Source: JALOLG01 sp963776935 (GTDB taxonomy: Bacteria; Actinomycetota; Acidimicrobiia; Acidimicrobiales; Ilumatobacteraceae). Taken from it: a stretch of 64,000 nucleotides of DNA. The notes beneath the pieces are model-generated. The model saw nothing but the letters and a program-made list of their open reading frames with translations. It was not told where the DNA came from and ran no database searches. A program made the translations under genes and the position numbers. Positions within the stretch are counted from its first letter, which is position 1. Each line of letters opens with the position of its first letter. Location: the NCBI GenBank assembly GCA_963776935.1, contig CAVZOP010000007.1:1-64000 (forward strand), read 5' to 3'. Below are positions 54,321 to 64,000 of this stretch, one piece after another.

Positions 54321-55817
54321 ATGACGCACCCGAACCACGACTTCTTCGACCGCTTCGAGGCGCTGACGTTCGACGACGTCGTCGTCGTCCCCGGCTACTC
54401 CGAGACGCTGCCCGACTCGGTCGACACGACGGCCACGTTCGCCGCCGACATCGAGCTCGCCGTGCCGTTGGTCTCGGCGGCGATGGACAAGGTGACCGAG
54501 GCCCGCATGGCGATCGCCATGGCGCGTCACGGCGGGATCGGCGTGATCCACCGCAACATGTCGATCGTCGAGCAGGCGGCCGAGGTGCAGAAGGTCAAGC
54601 GCAGCCAGAGCGGGATGATCTCCGACCCGGTCACGCTCCCACCGACGGCGAAGCTGCACGAGGCCGAGGAGCTGATGAACCGCTTCCGCTTCTCCGGGAT
54701 GCCGATCACCGATCCCGACGGCCGCCTCGTCGGCATCCTCACCAACCGCGACATCCGGTTCTGCGAGGGCGGCGACTTCGAGCGGCCGGTGTCGGAGTTC
54801 ATGACCCACGAGCGGCTGATCACGGCCAAGGTCGGCACGTCACTCGACGAGGCCAAAGCGGTGCTGCAGACGTACCGCATCGAGAAGCTCCCCCTCGTCG
54901 ACGACGACGGCCGGCTGGCCGGTCTGATCACGGTCAAGGACATCCAGAAGCGCCTCGAATACCCGAACGCCTCCCGCGACACCCTCGGCCGCCTGCGTTG
55001 CGCGGCGGCGGTCGGCGTCGGCGACGACGTCGAGGAACGGGTCGAGGCACTGGTGGCGATGGGGGTCGACGCGGTCGCGATCGACACGGCCCACGGCCAC
55101 TCCGCCGGCGTCATCAAGACGATCGAGCGGATCAAGGGATCGTGGCCCGACCTCGCCGTGACCGCCGGCAACGTCGTCACCGAGGAGGGCGTCGACGCAC
55201 TGGCCGACGCCGGAGCCGACGCCATCAAGGTCGGCGTCGGGGCCGGCTCGATCTGCACCACCCGCGTCGTCAGCGGGGCGGGGATGCCGCAACTCTCGGC
55301 GATCTGGTTCACGACGCGGCGGGCCCGCCGGCGCGGCGTCCCGGTCATCGGCGATGGTGGCATCACGTACTCCGGCGACATCGTCAAGGCGATCGCCGCC
55401 GGCGCCGACACCGTGATGCTCGGTTCGCTGTTGGCGGGCACCGAGGAGAGCCCGGGCGAGACCGAGCTGTTCGAGGGGCGCCGGTTCAAGAGCTACCGCG
55501 GCATGGGCTCGCTGGGTGCGATGCAGGGACTCGGTGCCGACCGCTACGCCACCGCCCAGTCGACCGTGGCCGCCACCAGCCGCAAGCTCGTCCCCGAGGG
55601 CATCGAGGGACGGGTGCCGTACGCCGGACCGCTCGGCGACACGATCTACCAACTCGTCGGCGGGCTGCGCAGCGGGATGGGCTACGCGGGTGCCGGCGAC
55701 CTGGAAGCGCTGCGCACCAGCAGCCGCTTCATGCGGGTCACCACCGCGGGCCGCGAGGAGAGCCACCCGCACGACGTGACGATCACCAAGGAAGCCCCCA
55801 ACTACCAGCGCAGCTAG
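54321..55817 (+). CDS. guaB: Inosine-5'-monophosphate dehydrogenase
   Basis: 498 residues from ATG 54321, with AAGGAG 9 nt upstream inside the purN frame, so it can be translated alone. FDDVVVVPGYSETLPDSVD, two CBS domains (about 95-210: LHEAEELMNRFRFSGMPITD, LDEAKAVLQTYRIEKLPLVD), the catalytic Cys loop KVGVGAGSICTTRVVSGAG (Cys about 308), VIGDGGITYSGDIVKAIAAG, LLAGTEESPGE and FKSYRGMGSLGAM. Rate-limiting step of GMP synthesis. In one frame with purN. Confidence 0.95.
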   Translation: MTHPNHDFFDRFEALTFDDVVVVPGYSETLPDSVDTTATFAADIELAVPLVSAAMDKVTEARMAIAMARHGGIGVIHRNMSIVEQAAEVQKVKRSQSGMISDPVTLPPTAKLHEAEELMNRFRFSGMPITDPDGRLVGILTNRDIRFCEGGDFERPVSEFMTHERLITAKVGTSLDEAKAVLQTYRIEKLPLVDDDGRLAGLITVKDIQKRLEYPNASRDTLGRLRCAAAVGVGDDVEERVEALVAMGVDAVAIDTAHGHSAGVIKTIERIKGSWPDLAVTAGNVVTEEGVDALADAGADAIKVGVGAGSICTTRVVSGAGMPQLSAIWFTTRRARRRGVPVIGDGGITYSGDIVKAIAAGADTVMLGSLLAGTEESPGETELFEGRRFKSYRGMGSLGAMQGLGADRYATAQSTVAATSRKLVPEGIEGRVPYAGPLGDTIYQLVGGLRSGMGYAGAGDLEALRTSSRFMRVTTAGREESHPHDVTITKEAPNYQRS

Positions 55818-55827
55818 ACAGCCCCGC

Positions 55828-56217
55828 TCATCCGGGCTGGGTCGCGGGCTCGTACCCGAGCGCGCGGGTGAGACCGACCGGGTCGTCGAGGCTGATCGCC
55901 AGCTCGCGGACACGGATCGGCACACCGAGGACGCGCGCCCGTGCCGGAGGCTCGATGGCGAGCACCACGATCCCGTGCGACGACCCGTTCACCAGCCATC
56001 GCTGTCGCCACCCGTGCACCCCCCAGCTCCACACGCGACCGGTCCACGGCGTCACCGAGCTGACCGCGGAGCGGTCGAACGCGGACCTGAACGCGTAGCT
56101 CATCCACACGACCACTTGGTCGCCGTCGATCGTCACCCGACTCCACCGAGGAACGAGCCCGCACACGACCGCGATCCACCGGTACCAACCGTCGTGCCGG
56201 ATCGTGAAGACCTCCAC
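55828..56217 (-). CDS. Conserved hypothetical protein
   Basis: 129 residues from GTG 56217 (a TTG at 56232 is possible). YRWIAVVCGLVPRWSRVTID, VVVWMSYAFRSAFDRSAVSS, GIVVLAIEPPARARVLGVPI and a C-terminal RVRELAISLDDPVGLTRALG. This looks like small PH-like bacterial proteins that carry an inherited 'VREL.VS..DP..L' end. Convergent with guaB; divergent from the thioesterase gene. Confidence 0.6.
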   Translation of the reverse strand: MEVFTIRHDGWYRWIAVVCGLVPRWSRVTIDGDQVVVWMSYAFRSAFDRSAVSSVTPWTGRVWSWGVHGWRQRWLVNGSSHGIVVLAIEPPARARVLGVPIRVRELAISLDDPVGLTRALGYEPATQPG

Positions 56218-56274
56218 AGGATGACGATACAAAAGCGCCCGAACGAGCGACCGCTCAATACAGTCGTGGTCCGG

Positions 56275-57060
56275 ATGGCCGACAGCTTCTTCACGAGCGA
56301 TGACGATTGGTTCTCACCGACCGACCATTGCCGCGGCCCGTGGGACCCCGACTCGTGCCACGCCGGCCCGCCGAGCGGGCTGATCGCCCGCGCCACGGAA
56401 CGACTGGTGCCCGACCAACGCCTGGTCCGTCTGACGGTCGATCTGACCCGTCCGATCCCGTTCGCCGGGTTCCGGGTCGAAGGGGTCATCGTGCGTGCCG
56501 GCCGCACGGTGTCGACGACGGCGCTCACGCTGGTCGACCGCAAGGGCAAAGCGATCGTCACGGCACGGGCGCTGCACGTCCGTGAACAATCGCCGGTCGA
56601 GCTGCCGACCACCGCGTGGAACCCACCCGAGCTCGCCAAGTCCGGCGCCGGGCTGTTCCCGATCCGCGAGAGCCGCCACCCGCTGCCGAACTTCACCGGT
56701 GACGGCGTGGCCGTGCGATACCCGCCCGGCAACGGCATCGCTGGTGGACCGACGACTGCCTGGATGCGCACCGTTCCATTGCTCGACGACGAGAACCCCT
56801 CACCGTTCCAACGCATCTGCCCGCTCGCCGACTGCGGCAACGCCTTCTCCCGCAACGGCGAACCGTGGGACTACACGTTCGTGAATCCCGACCTCACCAT
56901 CGTGCTCCACCGCGATCCGATCGGCGAATGGCTCGGCGCCTCGTCGGTGTCGCGATGGGAGCCGTCGGGGATCGGCATGTCGGACTCGCTGCTGTTCGAC
57001 GAGCACGGCCCGGTCGGTCGAGCGGTGCAGACGCTCGTGATCACACCCGTCGTCCGCTGA
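56275..57060 (+). CDS. Acyl-CoA thioesterase-like (hot-dog fold) protein
   Basis: 261 residues from ATG 56275. FTSDDDWFSPTDHCRGPWDP and HAGPPSGLIARATERLVP (the H.gPpsaL motif of 4HBT_3/TesB-like proteins), LTVDLTRPIPFAGFRVEGVI and a second domain with DYTFVNPDLTIVLHRDPIGE-WLG. Two fused hot-dog domains are typical. Substrate unknown; likely acyl-CoA. Confidence 0.83.
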   Translation: MADSFFTSDDDWFSPTDHCRGPWDPDSCHAGPPSGLIARATERLVPDQRLVRLTVDLTRPIPFAGFRVEGVIVRAGRTVSTTALTLVDRKGKAIVTARALHVREQSPVELPTTAWNPPELAKSGAGLFPIRESRHPLPNFTGDGVAVRYPPGNGIAGGPTTAWMRTVPLLDDENPSPFQRICPLADCGNAFSRNGEPWDYTFVNPDLTIVLHRDPIGEWLGASSVSRWEPSGIGMSDSLLFDEHGPVGRAVQTLVITPVVR

Positions 57061-57081
57061 CCCGAGGCACCGGAGGTGTCG

Positions 57082-57465
57082 ATGCCCGATCTCGAGAGCA
57101 ACAAGCGCACCGTGATCGAGTTCTTCGATCTGGCGTTCAACCAGAAGCGCCTCGACGAGGCGTTCGACCGATGCGTCGGCCCGACCTACCGGCAACACAA
57201 CCCCGAGGTCGCCGACGGCCGTGACGGTCTCGCGGCGTTCGTGCGTCAGCTGACGACGGACTTCCCGGACTTCACCGTCAGCATCCAGCGAGTGATCGCC
57301 GAGGGCGATCTGGTCGCCGCCCACGTGTTCGCCAAGCGAACCTCCGACGATCGCGGAGCGGTGTCGATGGACATGTTCCGCCTCGAGGACGGCAAGCTGG
57401 TCGAGCACTGGGACGTGATCCAGGAGATCCCCGAGACCGCGGCCAACGACAACGGGATGCTCTAG
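57082..57465 (+). CDS. SnoaL/NTF2-like polyketide-cyclase-type protein
   Basis: 127 residues, GGAGG 5 nt before ATG 57082. ESNKRTVIEFFDLAFNQKRL, DEAF, YRQHNPEVADGRDGLAAFVR, VAAHVFAKRT and MDMFRLEDGKLVEHWDVIQE fit the SnoaL-like cone fold. These bind small hydrophobic ligands; role here unknown. Follows the thioesterase by 21 nt. Confidence 0.87.
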   Translation: MPDLESNKRTVIEFFDLAFNQKRLDEAFDRCVGPTYRQHNPEVADGRDGLAAFVRQLTTDFPDFTVSIQRVIAEGDLVAAHVFAKRTSDDRGAVSMDMFRLEDGKLVEHWDVIQEIPETAANDNGML

Positions 57466-57483
57466 ACAGCCGAACCGGCACCC

Positions 57484-59707
57484 TCAGACTCCGACGAGCT
57501 CGCGATCGTCGTCGTCGTCCAACTCGCGGGCATCGTCGGGGACGACGACCTCGAGCGCTTCCATCACCGAAGCACCCTCGACGTCGATGTGCGGCAATGC
57601 CCGATCGAGCCACCGCGGCAACCACCAGTTGGCGTCGCCCATCAGCGCCATCGTCGACGGCACCAGCACCATCCGCACGATCGTTGCGTCGACGAACACC
57701 GCGACCGTCAGTCCGACGGCGAACATCTTGACCTCGACGTCGGACGACAGCAGGAACGCCGCGAACACACTGATCATGATGAGCGCCGCCGACGTGATCA
57801 CCCTCGCCGTCGCCGCCAGGCCGTCGACGACGCTCTGGTGGCTGTCGCCGGTGCGCACGAACTCCTCACGCACCCGGCTGAGCAGGAACACCTCGTAGTC
57901 CATCGACAGCCCGAACAGGATGGCGAACATGATCATCGGCAGGAACGGACTCACGGGCACGGTCTCCTCGACGCCGATCAGGCCGTTGCCCCATCCCCAC
58001 TGGAAGACTGCGACGACCACGCCGTAGGCGGCGCCGATCGACAGCAGGTTCATGATCGCCGCCTTGAACGGCACGAACACCGACCGGAACACGAGCATCA
58101 GCAGCAGGAACGACACACCGACGACGGCGGCGATGAAGATCGGCAGCCGCGAGTCCGAGCTTCTCGCTGATGTCGATGTAGCTCGCGGTCTGACCGGTGA
58201 CGTAGGCGTCGACGCCGGAATCCGTCAGCGACTCGGGGAGCACGTCGTCACGCAGTGTGTGAACCAGTGCCTCGGTCTCCTGCTCCTGCGGCGACGTCGC
58301 CGGGAAGGCGGTCACGACCGCCGTGTCGGACTCGGCGTTGAACACCGGATCGGTGACGAACACGATCCCTTCCGTCGCCGCGACCGAGGCACGGACCTCC
58401 TCGGCGACGGACTGGTCGACGTCACCACCGTCGACGCCCTCGAGGGCGATCGTCAGCGGGCCGTTGAAGCCGGGCCCGAACCCGTCGGCCAACAGGTCGT
58501 ACGCCTTGCGGTACGTCTTGTCGGTTGCCGCCGTGCCGTCGTCCGCCATGCCGGTCCGCATCGCCAGCACCGGAGCGGCGATGGCGGTCAGCACGACGAA
58601 GCTGCCGATCGCGTAGCGCCATGGATGACGGCCGACGTGGTCGGCCCAGCGACCCGACAGCGTGGTGTGGGCGGCAACCTCCGCCGCCGAGCGCCGGCGA
58701 CCGATGTGCAGCCGATCGATCTTCGAGCCGGCCAGTCCCAAGAAGGCGGGGAGCAGCGTGACGGCGCCGAGCATGGCGACGAGCACGGTGACGGCCGACG
58801 CGTATCCCATGACGGCGATCGAGGGGATCCCGGCGAGCGTCAGGCCGGCCAGTGCGACCACGACGGTCGTGCCGGCGAACAACACGGCGGTTCCCGACGT
58901 TGCGTTGGCGAGCGCCGCCGACTCGACGGGCGAGCGGCCCTCGTGCATGAAGCCCCGGTGACGGGTGACGACGAAGAGTGCGTAGTCGATGCCGACGCCG
59001 AGTCCGATCATCGTGGCGAGCATCGGCGAGATCGACGGCACGTCGGTGAAGCCCGACATCACTCCGACCAAGCCCAGCCCGATGAAGATGCCGAACAGCG
59101 CCGAACCGATCGGGATGCCTGCCGCGATCACCGAACCGAATGCCACGAGGAGCACGATGATGGCGACCGCCAGGCCGACCATCTCGCCGCCCTCGACCTC
59201 TTCGGACCCGCTGACGATCGAGCGTGACAACTCGGCCTGCAGACCGGCGTCGCGTGCGATCTCGACGGCCGCTTCGGCTGCCTCGCCTTCCTCCGGGCCG
59301 GGCGGATCGACGCTGTAGCGAACCGTCGCGTAGGCGATCCGCCCGTCGGCGCTGACCGACGCGTTCGCCGGGTCGTAGGGATCGGTCACGGCGAGCACGT
59401 TGGGGCCGGACGCGATCTCGCCGAGCGTCTCGGCGATCGCCGCCCGAGCAGTCGGATCGGTGATGTCACCGTCCGGATCGGCGAACACGATCTGACCACT
59501 CACGCCACCCTGGGTCGGGAAGCGCTCCTCGAGCAGGTCGATGCCGCGCTGGGCCTCGGTGCCGGGGATCGTGAAGTCGTCACTGGTCTCGCCGCCGACG
59601 GAAGCGTTGAGACCGACGACCGCGACCGCGATCACGATCCACGCCCCGATCATCCGCCATGGGTGCAGTGCGGCAACCCGCCCCCACCGGTACAGGATCT
59701 TGGACAT
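57484..59707 (-). CDS. MMPL/RND family transporter (one frameshift)
   Basis: About 740 residues from ATG 59707 (GAGGAGC upstream). Two repeats of one span, a large outside domain and five spans. Key motifs: MIGLGVGIDYALFVVTRHR in repeat 1 and ILFGLSMDYEVFLLSRVREE in repeat 2, with the Asp-Tyr pairs of proton translocation. Near 58146 one base is missing (SEKLGSRLPIFIAAVVGVSF in the corrected frame). A C-terminal acidic tail (DDDDDRELVGV). MMPL proteins export lipids or small molecules. Heptamer repeats that could bind the neighbouring SARP regulator lie upstream. Confidence 0.88.
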
Positions 59708-59788
59708 TTGGATGCTCCTCAATGAGTAGAGGTGAGTGGACGTCAGCGCCGCACGGAACGCGGCTCACCCGACGATCGAACGGGACCA

Positions 59789-59840
59789 CGCTGACGTGCG
59801 CCCGACCTCGCGCTGACACGCCCGCTGACGGGCCGCTGAT
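59789..59840. promoter_or_regulatory. SARP-type heptamer direct repeats upstream of the MMPL gene
   Basis: CGCTGAC at 59789, 59811 and 59823 and CGCTGAT at 59834, starts spaced 22, 12 and 11 bp. An inverted copy (GTCAGCG) is at 59742. Direct heptamers with 11/22-bp spacing upstream of a target are the binding pattern known for SARP regulators, and a SARP gene is adjacent. Confidence 0.6.
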
Positions 59841-59893
59841 GCGGCATCCTCCCTGGTCAGAGCGGTGCGATCACCGCATCGACGAGGTCGTCG

Positions 59894-62800
59894 TCAGAGC
59901 AGTGCGAGCACCTCGTCGACCAGTTCCTGGACATCGCGCCCGGCACCGATCGCGAACTCGGCGTCGAATGCCTCATCGCCCAGCGATCGGCGGCCGCGCC
60001 GCTCGGCGCGGTCGACGTCGAACCGCTCCGCGGGCGGCATCGGCCCGCCCGATCGGCGCCGGAGCGCATCGCCGGCACCGAGCAGGCCGCGCGCCAGCTG
60101 CGTGGAGGCTCGGGTCGGGCGCGATCACGAGTGCACCGGCCATCCCTTCCAGCGAGTTGGCGACGACACGAGGGGCGGCGTGGGCGAGTGCGACCTCGAG
60201 GCCGTGTCGCTGGTGGGCCAGGGCCTGCTCGTAGTCACGCACGAGGTCGGCTGTGTAGCCACGCCCGACGAGCACGAGTGCCTGCGTGACGGGAACCTCG
60301 CGGGTGCGCGAGACCGACCATGCCTGTTCGATCCAGCGCTGCGCCTGCTCGGGACGCTGCGTGCGGCGGGCGATCGAGGACAGTCCCGTGTACGACATCG
60401 TGCGCAACCACGGGACGGATTCGTCGGCGACCTCACTGAGCAGATCGAGGTGCATCTGCTCGGCTCGTTCGGTGTTGCCGCGGAGCGTCTCGACGTTGGC
60501 CAACCGCACCCGCATCGCGAGCAGCTTGACCGAGAACCCGACCCGCTCGCTCAGCTCGATCCCACGACGGAGCATCTCGAGGGCGGCGTCGTAGTCGCCG
60601 TACATCTCGACGATCTCGGACGCCTCGGTGAGAGCGATCGCCAACGAGAACTCGTCGCCGACCTCCTCGAACAGGCGGACCGCCTCCCACAACGCCGCCT
60701 CACTGAGATGCGGCTCACTCTGGTACTGCCCGACCACCCCGCGCACCAGCGCCATGATTGCCGCCGTCCAACCGTCGGCCGATCGCCGGGTGGCGTCCTC
60801 GGCGATGGCCATCGCCTCCGGCACCTCGTCCATCCGCCCACCGAACAGCAACGCCATGATCCGGGTGACGGCGACGAACGACTCCACCCATGGATCATCC
60901 GTTCCCGCCACCAGCCGCATGGCCTCGGCGCTGGCGTCGATCGCGACAGCGAGGTTGGTCCCGTTGGCGCTGAGCCAACCGAAGTGGGCGAGCACGATCG
61001 CCCGCAGATCGGGTTCGACGGGGCCGGGGCAGCTGAGCGCGTCCTCCAACGCCAACGTGCCGAGATCGGCCTGACCGATCATGTAGAAGTACCAACCGAC
61101 AGGCGCGGTGAGGCGGAGGGCGAGGTTGGCGTCACCCCGCGCCACCGCAACCTCGAGCGCGACCCGGAGGTTCTCGCGTTCGGCGTTGATCGTCGCGATC
61201 CACGTGCGCTGCTCCGGCCCGAGCAGCCCGCGCAGCGCCGGTTCGAGGAGGTCGGCGATGTATTGGGCGTGAATGTCGCAGACGCGCTCGATCTCACCGG
61301 ACTCTCGGAGGCGCTCCGCCCCGTACTCGGCGAGCGTCTCCAACATCGAGTAACGGGCCCGACCGGACGACCGGTCGACCATCACCAACGACTTGTCGAT
61401 GAGACGCTCGACGATCGCCCCCACCTCGTCGACCAGCACGATGTCGTCGTCGCTGCACACGACCTCGGCGGCGTCGAGCGTGGCTCCCCCTGCGAACGCG
61501 GTCAGGCGGCGGAACACCGTGCGCTCGCGTTCGTCGAGCAGGTCGTGACTCCAGTCGACGACCGCCCGCAGCGTCTGCTGCCGGGGATCCACCGTGCGCG
61601 GACCGGATGCGAGCACGGTGAACCGGTCGTCGAGCCGAGCCAGCAACTCGGTCACCTGCATCGACCGGATGCGTGCGGCCGCCAACTCGATCGCCAATGG
61701 GAGCCCGTCGACACGCGCGCAGATCTCGGCGACGACCGCCTCGTCGAGGTCGGCGTCGTCGAGGTCGGGCGCGGCGAACGCGGGCCCGCTCGACGAACAG
61801 CCGGGCCGCGGCATCGGCGGGGAGTGGCGGCAGCGGACGGACGGTCTCGCCGGGCACTCCGAGCGCCTCCCGGCTCGTCGCCAGCACGACCAGGTCGGGG
61901 CACGACTCGAGCAGTTCGTAGACGGCCTTCGCTGCGGCGTCCACGACGTGCTCACAGTTGTCGAGCACCAGCAGGTGGGGCGCGCCGGCGATCGCATCGA
62001 TGACACGATCGAGCGTCGACAGCCCGGCCGCGGCAGCGGGTGTGTCGCCCGCCGAGATCCCGAGCTCGGACGCGATCGCCGGGATCACCGAGTCGGGATC
62101 GGTCAACGGAGCGAACTCGACGAACGTCACCGAACGGGTGCTGGCGCGCCGGGCGAGCTCGGTCGCGATCGTCGTCTTGCCGGCCCCGCCGGGCCCGAGC
62201 AACGTCACCAACCGGGCGCTGGTGAGCTCCTCACCGAGGTCGGCGAGCACGTCGTCGCGGCCGATGATCGACGTCAGGCGGTTCGGGATGCGGCCGATCC
62301 GCCGGTCGTGGTGGCGCGGCGCTTCGCTCGAGCGCGTCCCGGCCGGCCGCAGCGTCGGATCCTGGGCGAGGATTCGCTGCTCGAGCTCGCGCAGCTCGGG
62401 ACCCGGTTCGAGCCCGAGCTCCTCGCCGAGCACGCTGCGAGCGGTCTGGAACGTGCGCAGTGCCTCGCCTTGGCGACCCTGGCGATACTGGGCCGTCATG
62501 AGCAGCGCCCACCAGTGCTCGTCGACCGGTTCGGTGACGACGAGCGCCTCGAGCTCGGCGCACGCCGCGTCGACGTGCTCGTCGGAGTGCAGCTCGAGCT
62601 CGAGCCGCCGCACCCGCGCCGAGCGTGTCACCCGCTCCAGGCGAACGCTCTCGGCGCGGCCGAGCTCGGTGTCGGCGATGTCGTCGTAGGGACGGCCACG
62701 CACCAGCGATTCCGCGGCACGCAGCAGGCACCTCGCTTCGGCGGGGTCGTCGTCCACGTAGGCGGCCGATCGGGCGAGGAGCTCCTCGAATCGCCGGACG

Positions 62801-63081
62801 TCGATGGCGTCCTGGGCCACGGCGAGCGTGTAGCCCCGATCGTCGGACCTGATCTTCGCCGGCGAGATGTCACGTCGGAGCCTCGACATCTGGGCCTGGA
62901 TCGCGTTCGCCGAGGGCGGACGACCGGGCCACAGCACCTCGGCCAGTCGATCCGCTGACACGGGGTCGGGTACGGCCGCGACCAGCGCCGCCAACAGGCG
63001 ACGCTTCTGGATGCCGCGCGGCGTCACGTCGATGCCGTCGCCGTCGCGGACGACAAGTGGACCCATCACTTCGAACCGCAC
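59894..63081 (-). CDS. SARP/BTAD regulator with NB-ARC ATPase and TPR-like C-terminus (two frameshifts)
   Basis: About 1060 residues, GTG start. OmpR-type DNA-binding domain (FEVMGPLVVRDGDGIDVTPR, LAEVLWPGRPPSANAIQAQM, SRLRRDI), BTAD (EARCLLRAAESLVRGRPYDD, HWWALLMTAQYRQGRQGEAL), NB-ARC with Walker A VTLLGPGGAGKTTIATELAR, LLVLDNCEHVVDAAA and GLPLAIELAAARIRSM, then TPR-like helical repeats. Frame changes at about 61790 (FVERGPAFAAPDLDDADLD) and about 60100 (HAARARRLLGAGDAL), ending EFAIGAGRDVQELVDEVLAL-L at 59894. AfsR-like signalling activator; probably controls the MMPL gene. Confidence 0.88.
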
Positions 63082-63179
63082 CGCTCAAAGACACTACGAG
63101 AGCGAACCTGCTTCATCGCCGACCGTGACCGGTGGCATATCTGATCCCCGACGGCGAAGCGGCTGACGCCGCCGCGGGT

Positions 63180-64000
63180 TCACGCCAGCTTCTCGACGAA
63201 GCCTTCCAGTTGGCGCAGGTTGCGGCACTCGTACACACCGTCGGTGTGGGTGCCGTACTCGCCGACGATCGAATCGCCGGTGTTCCAGTACGACCGCGGC
63301 TCGGGGTTGAGCCAGTACACGTGGCGCGCCTTGTGGCGCATCTCCTTGACGACCCACGACTGGCTGGCGTGGTAGTTGTTGCGGGCGTCTCCGAGCAGCA
63401 GCACGGTGGTCTTGGGACCGACGTCCTTGCCGTAGCGCTCCCAGAACACTTCGAACGCGTGCCCGTAGTCGCTGTGGCCGTCGACCCACACGACGTCGGC
63501 CTCGGTGTTGACGCGATGGATCGCTTCGGTGATGTCCTCGGTGGCCTTGAAGTAGTCGGTGACCTCGTCGATGCCGTCGATGAACACGAACGAGCGGACC
63601 TTCGAGAACTGGTTCTGGATCGCGTACACGAGCATCAGCGTGAAGCGGGCGAAGGCGGCGACCGAGCCCGAGATGTCGGCGACGACCATCAGCTCCGGCT
63701 TGGCCGGGCGCGGGTACTTGAACTTCGGTTCGGCCGGCACGCCGCCGTAGCTCAGCGAGTGGCGCACGGTGTTGCGGAAGTCGAGCGGTCCCTTGCGCCC
63801 GTGGCGGCGCTTGCGGGTGAGGCGGGCGGCGAGCTTGCGGGTCAGCGGGTACAGCGCCTTCTTCAGCGACTGCATCTCGTCGCGCGAGGCGTGCATGAAC
63901 TCGACGTCCTCTGGCAGCGGCTTGCGCAGCGTCTTGGCCATCGCCTCGGCGCCGCGGTCGGCGACCAGCCGGCGCCTGATCTCGGCTTCGACCTCGGCCT
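63180..64000 (-). CDS. VWA-domain protein, CoxE-like (cut by window edge)
   Basis: The frame enters from the right edge (EAEIRRRLVADRGAEAMAK) and ends at 63180; at least 273 residues are visible. The von Willebrand A domain has the MIDAS motif MVVADISGSVAAFARF (DxSxS), then SFVFIDGIDEVTDYFKATED, VVWVDGHSDYGHAFEVFWER, TVLLLGDARNNYHASQSWVV and a C-terminal YWLNPEPRSYWNTGDS. CoxE-like proteins usually act with a MoxR AAA+ ATPase in metal-cofactor or complex assembly; that partner would lie outside. Confidence 0.88.
   Translation of the reverse strand, partial: AEVEAEIRRRLVADRGAEAMAKTLRKPLPEDVEFMHASRDEMQSLKKALYPLTRKLAARLTRKRRHGRKGPLDFRNTVRHSLSYGGVPAEPKFKYPRPAKPELMVVADISGSVAAFARFTLMLVYAIQNQFSKVRSFVFIDGIDEVTDYFKATEDITEAIHRVNTEADVVWVDGHSDYGHAFEVFWERYGKDVGPKTTVLLLGDARNNYHASQSWVVKEMRHKARHVYWLNPEPRSYWNTGDSIVGEYGTHTDGVYECRNLRQLEGFVEKLA

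Noticed and set aside
59865..62003. Plus-strand open frame of 712 codons
   Set aside because: Antisense shadow of the SARP/NB-ARC gene, with no family motif or RBS.
1..64000. CRISPR array or cas genes
   Set aside because: No regularly spaced repeats of 25-40 bp and no Cas-like proteins were seen.

Overview
The window is GC-rich actinobacterial chromosome. Frequent GTG/TTG starts, 4-base gene overlaps, WS/DGAT, SURF1, SARP/BTAD and MMPL genes, and many promoters with a TAnnnT box 6-9 nt ahead of the start codon fit an Acidimicrobiia (Ilumatobacter-like) genome. The class assignment is inference; no rRNA or marker gene is present.

Layout. (1) 1-13450, a sugar-use block: a Gfo/Idh/MocA oxidoreductase (cut by the left edge), a YtfQRT-YjfF-like ABC importer, an SDR dehydrogenase, a LacI regulator with three tandem operators, a GH42 beta-galactosidase, a second ABC importer of the MalEFG type, and a second GH42 gene truncated by an ISAzo13-type transposase remnant. 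(2) 13984-23924, an island bounded by a 160-bp imperfect direct repeat whose last 50 bp are identical and include the 3' part of tRNA-Gly(GCC); the intact tRNA is at the right end. It carries a PIN-domain protein, a minus-strand set (sigma-like protein, 39-aa basic peptide, RSASTGRFV repeat protein, DUF1883 protein), an overlapping SIR2-like/TIR gene pair, HTH remnants, a beta-repeat protein and a HExxH lipoprotein. No integrase was recognised. (3) 23945-41650, backbone: truncated EamA permease, Fpg/Nei glycosylase, metX behind a SAM riboswitch-like leader, a PEP mutase/ICL-type lyase, a saccharopine dehydrogenase-like enzyme, a pdxA2/four-carbon-acid-sugar kinase operon, SURF1, MBL hydrolase, WS/DGAT, and an OYE-like/GMC oxidoreductase pair. 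(4) 41787-55817, purine biosynthesis: purL (with PurS-like N-terminus), purQ, purC, purF and a purD-purM fusion in tight overlap, then purN and guaB in one continuous reading frame; between them lie a DUF1772 protein, an NmrA-like protein with a divergent AraC regulator, and a sigma factor with an SGNH membrane protein. (5) 55828-64000: thioesterase and SnoaL-like genes, an MMPL exporter, a SARP/NB-ARC/TPR regulator followed by heptamer repeats spaced 22/12/11 bp in front of the exporter, and a CoxE-like VWA protein cut by the right edge.

Major caveat: more than twenty apparent single-base frameshifts occur across the window, including in ordinary backbone genes and often at homopolymers. Many are probably sequence errors. 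Gene calls that cross them are given over the full span with the shift stated. The case for a new system rests mainly on the tRNA-bounded island with SIR2-like, TIR, DUF1883, PIN and sigma-like genes.
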